Numbered from the stretch's first letter, positions 36,640 through 44,721 are shown. The stretch: 64,000 bases of DNA from Paenibacillus alvei DSM 29 (GCF_000293805.1 NZ_AMBZ01000007.1:1-64000); one strand, 5' to 3'. Notes: generated by a model from the letters alone, not told the origin. Numbers and translations: made by a program.

Positions 36640-36900
36640 GAATAGACGTGATTAGTATAAAGCTCGCTCTCATATGGGAGGCTTTTTATAATGCCCAGAA
36701 AGGAAATGAGACAATGGAACACAGACGAGAAGATTTGAGCGGTCAAACAGGAAGCATTATTCGTAGCTGCGAAATAATCGACGCAAAAGAAGGCGATTAC
36801 TGTAAGAATCAGTGATAGTATGGGCAACGTGTACTGGACTATTTGGATGATGATATTTCTTTAGATTAACTATTGCACGAGTAGCTACAAAACAACATTA
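36640..36900 (+). other. Decayed short frames, phage-like
   Basis: No intact gene. Short protein-like pieces appear in different frames, such as MPRKEMRQWNTDEK at 36691 and VRISDSMGNVYWTIW near 36805, with stops between them. They lie just before the terminase fragment and may be relics of the gene that precedes it in prophages. Not recognised. Confidence 0.35.
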
Positions 36901-36931
36901 ACCAATTAATGGAGGTGATGATGTTGACCAA

Positions 36932-37123
36932 ATGGCAAGAGCGCGCAGCCCGAACAGAGATAAAGCAAGGGAAATGTGGCTCGACAGCGGCGGCGATATG
37001 AAGTTGATGGACGTTGCTGCTGAACTCTGCCTTACTGAATCCCAGGTACGCAAATGGAAGAGCATCGACAAATGGGATGACGATTTAAAAGGTAACGTTC
37101 CCTTTGACAATAGCTCACCTTGA
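36932..37123 (+). pseudogene. Phage terminase small subunit, N-terminal fragment
   Basis: The frame reads MARARSPNRDKAREMWLDSG, then VAAELCLTESQVRKWKSIDKWD and LKGNV, which is the DNA-binding helix-turn-helix start of PBSX-type terminase small subunits. It stops after 63 codons where intact proteins continue with Lys-Gly-Asn repeats and a large C-terminal part. GGAGGTG lies 14 bases upstream. It marks the DNA-packaging region of a lost prophage. Confidence 0.65.
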
Positions 37124-37132
37124 CCATTTGGC

Positions 37133-37406
37133 GCTTTAAGCTGGCGCTGCTGGGTATCCGAAAAAGGATACACCTGATCAGCGTCACTTTGTATATTTAT
37201 ATGGGACGGCTCGAACGATCGAGTCGCTTGGCGGAAACTGGGCTCCTTCACACGAATACGGCACGAACATGGTTGGCAAGCTTGCGAAGCTGCGCGATTC
37301 GGCGATAACAAACAAGCCTGCGTCCGTAAAACCAAGTGGCGAGACCGCAACATATATAGCGGATAGAATTTCCGCAAGTTGTTCCCCGAGACATGAAAAT
37401 TGTTGA
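37133..37406 (+). pseudogene. Internal fragment of an unrecognised gene
   Basis: One frame stays open for about 90 codons with convincing protein text (DTPDQRHFVYLYGTARTIES, GGNWAPSHEYGTNMVGKLAK) but has no start codon with a ribosome site. It ends at 37406, where the minus-strand ligase fragment begins. G+C is higher than in the nearby secreted-protein genes. Function not recognised. Confidence 0.4.
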
Positions 37407-37409
37407 GTA

Positions 37410-37650
37410 TCATTCGTTTTTATAATCCTTAAGATAAATTCTGGTTTTTTCATTCTTCTTTGAACATATGTCCTCAAATAATGCCGTGCCAGCACCTTCA
37501 ATGTAAGGTGTCATTATGATACGACTATTATTGAATGATACAGAAGATAATATTTCTTTACGCTTATATAATGGAAGGCCGCGCAAGTCTTTTCCCCTAT
37601 ATTTAAGGGTATCGATTGTCAGGTTAGCGTCTATAGGCGCCTCAAGAGCA
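37410..37650 (-). pseudogene. ATP-dependent DNA ligase fragment
   Basis: The minus strand reads YRGKDLRGLPLYKRKEIL and then YIEGAGTALFEDICSKKNEK. These match the conserved part of the adenylation domain of ATP-dependent DNA ligases after the catalytic Lys (the DLRGLPLxxRKxxL helix and the EGxGxxLFE segment). The catalytic Lys itself is not present, and the frame stops at 37410. The source is probably a phage or a LigD-type gene. Confidence 0.55.
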
Positions 37651-37745
37651 AACCACGTTGGACGGATGGATATGATTCCTAAATGATTATGTCAGGGTAA
37701 AAATTACTTTAATTGGTGGGAATTTTACAACTTGTTCAAAATGGA

Positions 37746-37774
37746 TTGTAGAAGCTTTGTTACTGTTTTATAGT
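37746..37774 (+). promoter_or_regulatory. Sigma-A promoter, second secreted family, copy B
   Basis: TTGTAG at 37746-37751, 17-base spacer, TATAGT at 37769-37774. Upstream blocks (AATTACTTTAATTGGTGGGA and TTCAAAATGGATTG) repeat those of copy A at about 35800-35840. Confidence 0.7.
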
Positions 37775-37813
37775 AATTGTAAGTCATAAATAACCATTTA
37801 AGGAGGTTCTTCA

Positions 37814-38134
37814 ATGAAAAAGGAATTGATTGTATTCGGTACCACAGCGGCACTGTTGGTAGGTGTATTGAGCCCAACAACAAGCTTTGCGGCTGAAAAT
37901 GTTACGCAGAATGGAATTAAAGCATCGTTCATCAATACTAGTGTTTCGGTTCCGGTAGGTGGCATTGCGTATCTGAGTGGATCTGCTTATTATGTCTCCA
38001 CTAATGGATCGGACTGTGCAAGCGTTAATTATTTTTCCGGTGAGGTTCGTGGACTGAAAAAGGGTTACGCAACGGTCACAGGGTATGATAAAAACGGGAA
38101 ATACGTCGCACAATATTATATTAACGTTTACTAA
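37814..38134 (+). CDS. Small secreted protein, second family, copy B
   Basis: AAGGAGG precedes the ATG. The signal peptide MKKELIVFGTTAALLVGVLS is almost the same as in the gene at 35907. The mature part of about 80 residues is different: uncharged, Gly/Ser/Tyr/Val-rich (GGIAYLSGSAYYVSTNG, KKGYATVTGYDKNGKYVA), and has the look of a bacterial Ig-like beta domain. Promoter, signal and terminator are shared with copy A. Function unknown; secreted. Confidence 0.7.
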   Translation: MKKELIVFGTTAALLVGVLSPTTSFAAENVTQNGIKASFINTSVSVPVGGIAYLSGSAYYVSTNGSDCASVNYFSGEVRGLKKGYATVTGYDKNGKYVAQYYINVY

Positions 38135-38143
38135 TTGAAAGAT

Positions 38144-38166
38144 AGCCGCTGATTAGCGGCTTTTTA
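38144..38166 (+). terminator. Terminator, second family copy B
   Basis: AGCCGCT and AGCGGCT form a perfect stem across GATT, followed by T residues. Confidence 0.85.
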
Positions 38167-38220
38167 TATGAAACGAACTAATAAATATAGTAATTAAATG
38201 GAATGATAATACAAAAATCC

Positions 38221-38280
38221 ATATACTTCATAAGTATGATAATGGTATTATCTAGGAGGGAGTTGGCAACTCTACTACAT
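38221..38280 (+). promoter_or_regulatory. Shared leader, copy 3: extended -10 promoter and hairpin
   Basis: ATATAC at 38221-38226, 19 bases, TATTAT at 38246-38251 preceded by TGG, then CTAGGAGGGAGTTGGCAACTCTACTACAT with a GAGTT/AACTC stem. Compare 34484-34538 and 43402-43459. Confidence 0.65.
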
Positions 38281-38296
38281 ATGAAGGTGTGAGATT

Positions 38297-38734
38297 ATGA
38301 AAAAGTTTATCTCAACGCTTCTGGTATTCACATTGATACTGGTATTTTCAACGAGCGCTTTTGCTGCTAAAGGTGTTGGGGACACGAAAGAAAGAGCGAT
38401 TAACCTAGATCCAGGCGCAAGTTACACTTTATTCATTCAGGATAGCACAGACAAAGATTGGTATAAGTGGACAAACCAAACTGGAAAAACAAAAAGATTT
38501 GGATCGTGGCTGAATGGAAATGATGGAGATAACAGAAACTTTAGGTTTGGTTTTATCATAAAATATAGTGACGGGATAACCAGTGAATTTCACTATGCAA
38601 ATCACTTTCCAGGACCTAGCCAAATTCTTGGGAACTTATACATTCCTGATGGAGCAACATTGTATTTATCTGTTGAAAGAGTAGTAGACACTATTGCGCA
38701 ATATACAATTTCCTTACATGCATATGATGTTTAA
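38297..38734 (+). CDS. Small secreted PPC-like protein, copy 3
   Basis: Signal peptide FISTLLVFTLILVFSTSAFA, then the family core: KGVGDTKERAINLDPG, DSTDKDWYKWTNQTGKTKRF and, near the end, LYIPDGATLYLSVERV. The pattern GDT..AI.L then DWY.WTN.TGK is that of PPC domains, usually found attached to secreted proteases; here the domain stands alone (about 125 residues). AAGGTGTGAG precedes the ATG. Extracellular, possibly ligand binding. Function unknown. Confidence 0.75.
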   Translation: MKKFISTLLVFTLILVFSTSAFAAKGVGDTKERAINLDPGASYTLFIQDSTDKDWYKWTNQTGKTKRFGSWLNGNDGDNRNFRFGFIIKYSDGITSEFHYANHFPGPSQILGNLYIPDGATLYLSVERVVDTIAQYTISLHAYDV

Positions 38735-38757
38735 TTTTAACTATTAAAGCCGCTAGT

Positions 38758-39530
38758 GTGGTCAAGACCCCATTTAGTGGACTTAGAAAAAGCACCTAAC
38801 TGTCGTCAGTCCCCTACTGGCGGCAGCTTTTTTAGCTTTCTTTGTGGTTGATTATGATTATAAAAATGAATATATTCTTCAATTTGCCTTTGTGCCTCGT
38901 CCAAACTTCGGATATGAAGGATAGAGCCCTTTCGTTTTGAGATGCGAGATGAAGCTCTCCATAGAGGCATGATCGTAACCATTGCCTTTCCAAGTCATGC
39001 TGATTTGGGCGCTAACCTTCGGCAGCATGTCATGGTAAGCGTAGGACGTGTATTGGAACCCTTGATCGCTATGAACGATCAATCCAGATTGAACAAGTCG
39101 TTGACCGAAAGGTACAACCATTTATCTGCCACACGATACTGTGTGACATCGGCTACCCATTTTTGATTGGGAACCTCGGCTTGAAACTGCCGTTGTAGCA
39201 AGTTATCAGCAACTCGTCTGAATCAAGTCTTTCAATGGTTTGTCATGATCCACCTTATGCCTCTTTAAAAAAGCATAGTATCCACTTCTGGAGACACCTA
39301 ACACTTTGCATAAATCACTAGCACTGTACTCGCCTGCTACTTCCTTCATCATTCTATATTTTTGAGTCGTTCCTCCCGCATCCAGATTTCCAAACGCTTT
39401 TTAACATTTCATTCTCCCGTTTTAACTGATTTACGAAACGATCTTGGCGATGTACTGCTGGCGTCTTCCTTGCTGATCCAAAGGCCCAAATTCACCCTTC
39501 TCTCGATATTTTCTCATCAGGCTGATATGT
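38758..39530 (-). mobile_element. Decayed IS3-family (IS150-like) insertion sequence
   Basis: On the minus strand, pieces of an orfB-type DDE transposase are visible in order: EYSASDLCKVLGVSRSGYYAFLK near 39300, IVHSDQGFQYTSYAYH with the catalytic Asp near 39060, MTWKGNGYDHASMESFISHLK with the catalytic Glu near 38970, and RSLDEAQRQIEEYIHFYNHNQPQRKL near 38850. At least two frameshifts and several stops interrupt it. The 38758 end (TGTGGTCAAGACCCC) may be the IS terminus. The other end abuts a truncated acetyltransferase gene. Confidence 0.8.
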
Positions 39531-39875
39531 TACTGGAAAACGAAACGATTTTCATATATTGAACATTTTGCAATTCATCCAAATAGGAGAGGGGATAATC
39601 TGGGGTCACGCTGTTTGCAAGAATTTATTGAAGCGAACGAAATTGTGATTTTAGAGATTGATCCACCGATAGACCCCATTTCGATTCGACGTAAAAACTT
39701 TTACATGAGACTTGGTTTCCAAGAAAACAAATACCATCACGAACATCCTCCATATAAGGAACAATATAAACCTCATGAGCTTGTCATTATGAGCTTCCCA
39801 CGAATAATCACAGAATGCGAATATGCAGAGTTCAAGGAGTACTTGAAAAATACGATCATGAATTCTAATCGGTAG
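39531..39875 (+). pseudogene. GNAT acetyltransferase, 5' part lost (copy 1)
   Basis: The frame opens at the IS boundary with YWKTKRFSYIEHFAIHPNRR, then GDNLGSRCLQEFIEAN and NFYMRLGFQENKYHHEHPPY. That is the acetyl-CoA-binding half of a GNAT enzyme (the RGxxxGSxL loop and the FYxxLGF strand). The N-terminal strands are missing, evidently removed when the IS element inserted. A second, more decayed copy lies at 44484. Confidence 0.75.
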
Positions 39876-39884
39876 TAAACAAGA

Positions 39885-39918
39885 GCCGTTGAGAAAAGAA
39901 TCTCTCACGGCTCTCAAA
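39885..39918. terminator. Bidirectional terminator
   Basis: AGAGCCGTTGAGA pairs with TCTCTCACGGCTCT with one internal mismatch, between the acetyltransferase relic and the convergent GH18 gene. Confidence 0.75.
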
Positions 39919-40003
39919 ACTTTCTGCAATGGCTAATGATAATGGCTATTCTCCGTCAAGTAGACGCATTACAGAAATATTTAGTTGTTTTTCAAGACAT
40001 CAA

Positions 40004-40958
40004 TTAATTTTTTGTCCAATTAAAGTCTGTTTTAGTAATTGTATTATCTCCGTATTCTTTTCCATCTCTATCGATGGCATAGATAAACATTCCTCCTTTA
40101 GGACCATCTTTCGGTTGCCAAGCAGCATATTTGTAAGCTCTGCTTGTTTCAAATGGTTCCTGAGCATCCCCCCGAATTTGCACCTAATTCTTCCTGGAAG
40201 GATATACCTGGAAGAAACTGATCTGGGAAGATCGTATTTTTATAAGTTGCCCATGTACTATCTAATCTACTAGGGGCTCTGCCATAAGCTTGTAGAAACA
40301 AATAATCACAAAATGGAGCTACTTTTTTGAAAAGACTATGATTGTCTTTGTTTGTATCATAGATAAGCAGTTTGCCGCTATTCGACATTGGTCCCAAACG
40401 TTTAGACAGAGCTTCAAAAGAACCAAAAGCTTTTGTTTCTTTTTCTTGTGTTAATGTTTCCTCCATATCAATGTCTAAGCCATCTAAATTGTAGGGAGTT
40501 ACGTATTTATCTATTAAGGATTGCGCATGATCATCATATTCTTTGGAAGTGGGCATTGTACTACTACTAGGTACGTTATATAGCTCCCTAATATCTATCG
40601 TGCGAATCACTTTGGTTTGACGTTCGTGCAAGGTAGGCACGTAGGTATCACGAAGAGTGTCCCAAAATAATTGTTCATCTGTTCCTGGTTTTACATAGTG
40701 GAAGACGGAAACGATATCGATTTCTTCAGGAATGTCTGTCATAGCTGTCACATTAGGGTCTGGTAGAGTTGAGTTTGAATCATGAGGCATGGTTACGTCA
40801 CGCCATGTTCTGTAGTACGCCATCATTACAGGAGATTTTTGACCTTTGGTCAATTCGTTTCCTGAAGAAGTTGATGGACTAGCTGAAATAATTGAGCCAC
40901 TCACTAAAGATAAAATTAAAACTGTCGACAAGATTAACAACATTGATGTTTTCTTCAT
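40004..40958 (-). CDS. GH18 endo-beta-N-acetylglucosaminidase-like enzyme, 3' frameshift
   Basis: Signal peptide (LLILSTVLILSLVSG) and a GH18 barrel with the catalytic DGLDIDMEE. Strand text such as VMMAYYRTWRDV and LFLQAYGR fits EndoH/EndoF-type glycosidases that cut the chitobiose core of N-glycans. The first frame stops at 40149; one extra base in the run of six C at 40168-40173 hides the natural end, which continues in another frame as YKYAAWQPKDGPKGGMFIYA to 40004. Secreted. The ribosome site is GGAAGGAAGT. It may be active if the indel is a sequencing error. Confidence 0.75.
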
Positions 40959-40984
40959 AAAAGCGGACTTCCTTCCTTAACTAT

Positions 40985-41630
40985 AATATTTGCTCACTTA
41001 AGTAAGCGGTTACATTTCCAGGGGATTCTGTCTTTATACCGAATACAATTGCAGTGAAGTGATGTCGTTGTTGGACTTTGAGATAGACCTTGGTTTATAA
41101 CGCCAGCTTGCATTATACTCTTCATCTAAACATAATTTCAAAACCTCCTCAAATAAGTATTTACGTATTACTTTTTGACTCTCGATTGGCGTACTACATC
41201 TGCAAAACTAGAGATCGCCCATCTGTTTGAAAAATGAAGATTTAAATGAGGAACTTCATAAGCTAATCGGTTATTTTTTACACGATGGAGTCTGCTAGCA
41301 GCTCTTATATGCCAAATACGTCAAGGAGCGCCATTTTTGAAAAAGTCGAGACATTTATATTATCGTCCAGAAGTTTACAAAAATGAATAGGACCAGTAGT
41401 AAAAAATATTTGCGCAAAAAATCAAACCAAGTTTTGAAGATGGTAATCCCTTGTCCGCCCGCTATAATGGCCTCGCTCCAATTTACATATGCTGTTATTT
41501 TTTAAGATGTGATCTACGCTATTTTTGAAACGAGAGATTTTCTTTTTTGTTTTACAAGCTTTAAAGTAAATTAACAATACCATACGTAGATATCCTAATT
41601 TATAATAGTCTTATATAACTATAAAGGGTG
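40985..41630. other. Intergenic stretch without a recognised gene
   Basis: AT-rich. A short frame near 41430 reads FEDGNPLSARYNGLAPI and looks like a gene relic, but no start or domain could be assigned. The last part holds the ribosome site (GGGTGG) for the agr-like locus. Confidence 0.4.
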
Positions 41631-41638
41631 GTGTGTTA

Positions 41639-42354
41639 GTGAGTCAGTCTTTTACTTACCTATTGTTTAGTACTCTTGATGCTGCAGTTGTTAATGCCTT
41701 AATCCTAAAGATATATAAGCAGCCTTTATTAAGGTACAAATATAAATTGCTCATTTTATCCGTGGCATTAGCAATATGCTCATTCCTACTAAGGACGCAG
41801 ATCAATTTGCCTACATGGGATTTGCCCTTGCAATATATCATACTTGTATTTTTTACTATTCTGTGTTAGAATACAGACTTCATTATGCAGCGTTTATTAT
41901 TGGATCAGGTTTGTCTGCCTATATATCCATTCAAATGATCGTTTACTATAGTTTAGCTGCTCTAGGAGTAGCTGACCAATCCGTTATATTTGCTAATACA
42001 GGTTATCCTGTTAACTCAATTCAGTTATGTTCCTTCATTATATGTGCAGCAATAGCAGTGCTCCTCAGAGCAACAGGCATGGGATTTTCATTTATTATCG
42101 TTCCACCGCATGATACATTTCGAATCAAGTATTCAGAATATAGTAATCGCATTGTAATCATCTCAGGCGTTGTATCCGCAATAACTATATTTTTGACATT
42201 AGTCATTATTATGTCTCAAAATTACATACTTCTCATGATGCTTTCATTAGCAAGCTTCGGAATTGCTTACTTTTTATCTGATCAGGGGGATGATGAAAGT
42301 GTTAGAGAGTCTTTCGAGGAATATTGCAAGAACCTTGAAGAAAAACAATCCTGA
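41639..42354 (+). CDS. Polytopic membrane protein of an agr-like locus (AgrC-like sensor part without kinase), frameshifted
   Basis: The first frame (GTG 41639 after GGGTGG) encodes two or three membrane helices to 41869. The second frame carries on naturally with LEYRLHYAAFIIGSGLSAYI and further helices to 42354; one missing T near 41868 joins them. The whole protein would be about 238 residues with roughly six helices and a short acidic tail (FEEYCKNLEEKQS). It resembles the sensor half of AgrC but lacks any histidine kinase domain. Its end overlaps agrB. Role inferred only from position. Confidence 0.6.
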
Positions 42355-42829
42355 CAGTGAAGTAGATATAGAAGTGCTTGAATACGGTATTGCGATGACT
42401 ATAAATCAATACGGAGTAATTTTAATTACAATTACAATAGGTGCCATTTTTGGACAGATTATGGAGTCAGTTTTAGCTTTCGTGGGATTAGCGACTATCC
42501 GAAGCTTTTCAGGTGGCATTCATTTTTCATCATTAACTGTGTGTATGATCATGACTTCACTATTCTGTGTGATCGTATCTGTAATACCGTTATCTAAAAC
42601 GGCTGTAGTTATAGTAACGATGATATCTATGTTGATATTTCTTTTGCGTGCTCCAAATTGGTTTGAAGAGATTGCTGTGCATAAAAATGGTACAATATAC
42701 AAATGCTTGGCAGTATTCATTGTTAGCATCAATTTAGTAGTACAGTCGACCATCTTAGCAATTGTTTTCTTTGTACAAGCTCTAACCATTTTACCGAAAG
42801 GAGGTGTTAAGGATGAGAAAAAAGATTGA
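42290..42829 (+). CDS. AgrB-like accessory gene regulator protease
   Basis: AgrB trims and cyclises the AgrD peptide in the membrane. The catalytic pair is in place: His78 and Cys85 in RSFSGGIHFSSLTVC, the same spacing as in staphylococcal AgrB. The N-terminal LSRNIARTLKKNNPDSEVD is typical, and four to five membrane helices follow. AGGGGG abuts ATG 42290, so the GTG at 42299, nine bases away, may be the real start. The gene overlaps the sensor-like gene before it by 65 bp and the AgrD-like gene after it by 17 bp. Confidence 0.88.
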   Translation: MMKVLESLSRNIARTLKKNNPDSEVDIEVLEYGIAMTINQYGVILITITIGAIFGQIMESVLAFVGLATIRSFSGGIHFSSLTVCMIMTSLFCVIVSVIPLSKTAVVIVTMISMLIFLLRAPNWFEEIAVHKNGTIYKCLAVFIVSINLVVQSTILAIVFFVQALTILPKGGVKDEKKD

Positions 42830-42941
42830 AATGTTTCTAATGAATCGAATGGAGACAAGAGCCGAAAAGCAATCAATGAAACCAAAAATCGTTTTCGGTG
42901 CTAAGAAGCTCCCGGAAGCATTAAAAAAAGATGTAAAGTAA
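42813..42941 (+). CDS. AgrD-like signal peptide precursor lacking cysteine
   Basis: A 42-residue frame starts eight bases after AAAGGAGGTG and overlaps the end of agrB. It begins with a short amphipathic helix (MRKKIEMFLMNRM) and ends with KKLPEALKKDVK, which resembles the charged Leu-Pro-Glu-x-Leu tail of AgrD that AgrB recognises. Between them is SMKPKIVFGA. No Cys is present anywhere, so a thiolactone cannot form; only Ser21 could give a lactone, otherwise the product is linear. Identification rests on position, size and tail. Confidence 0.65.
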   Translation: MRKKIEMFLMNRMETRAEKQSMKPKIVFGAKKLPEALKKDVK

Positions 42942-42944
42942 GAA

Positions 42945-43400
42945 GGCCGCACTACATATGTTGATGGAGCTCGGACATTTAAATCGCAGTTTTGATATAA
43001 CTGCCACGGTTTAAAATCCTGCCATCAGTATTGAAAATTATTTTTCCTTAAATGCCGCTCCTTTAGAGAAGCTGCGTCAGTATCTTATTTGATAGGAAGA
43101 GGTTACCAACCAGCTATTGTTCATCAGATAGTGGAATCTTGGTGGCATAGATGATGTTTCTTGTAGCACCCTAACCGGTGCTTTTTCTTATGTCTAAAAT
43201 AGATCAAGTCGTGAACATTAAAAACTTCGCACCTTGACAAGCCTTTGGTGGAGATATTTTTACAAGCTAGGTAACTAAGGTTGATACAGCTACTGGATAG
43301 ATTAGTATAGGATTCGTTGAGCTAGCACTTATATAAAAATATGAGGTTACTGCAAGAACTAAGAGTGTAGAGGAATAAATAGGAAGAAAATACAAAATTC
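42945..43400. other. Region with decayed frames after the agr-like locus
   Basis: No intact gene. A short tail-like piece near 43090 reads LIGRGYQPAIVHQIVESWWH and stops; it could be the end of a RecX-like protein but is too short to assign. A small hairpin with AGCACC/GGTGCT and five T lies at 43165-43187. Confidence 0.4.
43165..43187 (+). terminator. Terminator-like hairpin
   Basis: AGCACC and GGTGCT pair across CTAACC, followed by T5. It may end the agr-like transcript or the decayed gene before it. Confidence 0.6.
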
Positions 43401-43401
43401 T

Positions 43402-43459
43402 ATATACACTATAAGTAATGTGATGGTATTATCTAGGAGAGAGTTGGAAAAACAACTCT
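43402..43459 (+). promoter_or_regulatory. Shared leader, copy 4: extended -10 promoter and hairpin
   Basis: ATATAC at 43402-43407, 19 bases, TGG-TATTAT to 43432, then CTAGGAGAGAGTTGG and the strongest hairpin of the set: AGAGTTG at 43440-43446 pairs with CAACTCT at 43453-43459 across GAAAAA. Confidence 0.7.
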
Positions 43460-43485
43460 ACTACATAAAAAGGTGGAAAAGGACT

Positions 43486-43956
43486 ATGAGGATTAAGAAA
43501 ATGGTTTCTGTTCTTTTTGCATCCATGTTGTTACTGACAATGACACAACCGGCAATCGCTGCAGATGTATCAACTAATGTTGTCGGAATTGGAGATACGA
43601 GAGATAATGCATTAACGTTAATTTCTAATCAACCTTATGATCTTTTCATTGCAAATGCATCAGATGTTGATTGGTATAAGTGGACAAATAATAGTGGCAA
43701 AGATCGCTGGATCCTCTTGGATTTAAGATCAAATGGTGGACAAACTTCGCTTGATTTAGCTGCTCAAATAAAGTACACCGAAACGAGAGAATCCACATTG
43801 CTGTATGCAGAACCAACAAAACCAGGTTCTGAGTTTCCTGCAATCATAAGGAATTTATATGTTCCTCAAGGTGCAACTTTATATGTCAGAGCAAGTGCTA
43901 ACAAGTTTGTTACTCAGGAACAATATAGATTAAACTTCATTATGTACGATGTTTAG
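43486..43956 (+). CDS. Small secreted PPC-like protein, copy 4
   Basis: The ATG at 43486 follows AGGTGGAAAAGG. Signal peptide MVSVLFASMLLLTMTQPAIA, then GIGDTRDNALTLISNQPYDL, DVDWYKWTNNSGKDRW and IRNLYVPQGATLYVRA, the family core seen in copies 3 and 5. Mature part about 130 residues, no Cys. It is the first gene of a two-gene unit with copy 5, which follows after 35 bp. Function unknown; extracellular. Confidence 0.75.
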   Translation: MRIKKMVSVLFASMLLLTMTQPAIAADVSTNVVGIGDTRDNALTLISNQPYDLFIANASDVDWYKWTNNSGKDRWILLDLRSNGGQTSLDLAAQIKYTETRESTLLYAEPTKPGSEFPAIIRNLYVPQGATLYVRASANKFVTQEQYRLNFIMYDV

Positions 43957-43991
43957 AATTCGAAAATTTTATGTCGGGGGAACGGGATATT

Positions 43992-44432
43992 ATGAAGCAT
44001 AAAAGATTTGTAACATCAATTCTTGCATTTGTATTTATGTTGGTATTTGCAACAAGCGTATTTGCAGCTAAGGGCATAGGGGATACTCAAGAATCTGCAA
44101 TCACTATCTTCCCCAAGAACGCTGTAAATTTATACATCGAGGGTAACACTGACAAGGACTGGTTTATATGGACTAATAACACGGGTAAAATGCAGAGATT
44201 TGTTGCATGGATTCAGCCAAAGGATGATTGGAATAATTTTAGATTAGCTTTAAAAATTCAGTATATCGATAATACAAGCACGGGATTAATGTATGCAAAT
44301 TATAACATTGGACCACATCAATTTATTGAAAACATATACATTCCTAATGGAGCAAAGTTATATTTACTTGTAGAGAAAGTAAATCATTCACTGACTCAAT
44401 ATTCGCTTAATTTCGATGTAAATGATATATAA
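43992..44432 (+). CDS. Small secreted PPC-like protein, copy 5
   Basis: The ATG at 43992 is preferred over 43971 because GGGGGAACGGG precedes it. Signal peptide VTSILAFVFMLVFATSVFA, then AKGIGDTQESAITIFPKN, NTDKDWFIWTNNTGKMQRF and IENIYIPNGAKLYLLVEKV. Closest to copy 3. It lacks the promoter-hairpin leader, so it is probably read from the promoter of copy 4. A perfect GCCGCTGA/TCAGCGGC terminator follows. Confidence 0.75.
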   Translation: MKHKRFVTSILAFVFMLVFATSVFAAKGIGDTQESAITIFPKNAVNLYIEGNTDKDWFIWTNNTGKMQRFVAWIQPKDDWNNFRLALKIQYIDNTSTGLMYANYNIGPHQFIENIYIPNGAKLYLLVEKVNHSLTQYSLNFDVNDI

Positions 44433-44441
44433 CATGAATTA

Positions 44442-44467
44442 AGCCGCTGATAATCAGCGGCTTTTGT
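44442..44467 (+). terminator. Terminator after PPC-like copies 4-5
   Basis: GCCGCTGA at 44443-44450 and TCAGCGGC at 44454-44461 form a perfect stem across TAA, followed by TTTTG. Nearly the same hairpin as at 36260. Confidence 0.85.
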
Positions 44468-44483
44468 TTCTAGCATATCATTG

Positions 44484-44721
44484 TGATGCGACTCTAAGAT
44501 ATGAGTTTGTTGGAATTATGTTTTATTGGAAAATAGAACATTTCTCTTATATTGAACATTTTGCAATTGATTCTAACATGCGTGGGAATGATCTAGGATC
44601 TCGCTGCTTATAAGAATTTTTGGAAGAACAAAGCCTTTTGATTTTGAAAATTGATCCAACGATAGATTCAATTTCAATCCGATATAAAAACTTTTACATG
44701 AGACTAGGTTTTCTACAATAG
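44484..44721 (+). pseudogene. GNAT acetyltransferase relic (copy 2)
   Basis: One frame reads EFVGIMFYWKIEHFSYIEHF, then MRGNDLGSRCL, an in-frame TAA, and NFYMRLGF, ending with TAG at 44721. It is clearly homologous at DNA level to the copy at 39531 but includes about 14 more upstream codons and lacks the C-terminal 50. Stop and truncation show it is dead. Confidence 0.75.

Noticed and set aside
36624..36815. 63-codon open frame after the DUF2513-like relic
   Set aside because: It starts inside the relic, uses no ribosome site, and competes with protein-like text in another frame.
37184..37501. Minus-strand frame of 105 codons
   Set aside because: It is in a different frame from the DNA ligase fragment and overlaps plus-strand protein-like text; no start signal.
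39362..39562. Plus-strand frame of 66 codons
   Set aside because: It is antisense to recognisable IS3-family transposase pieces on the minus strand.
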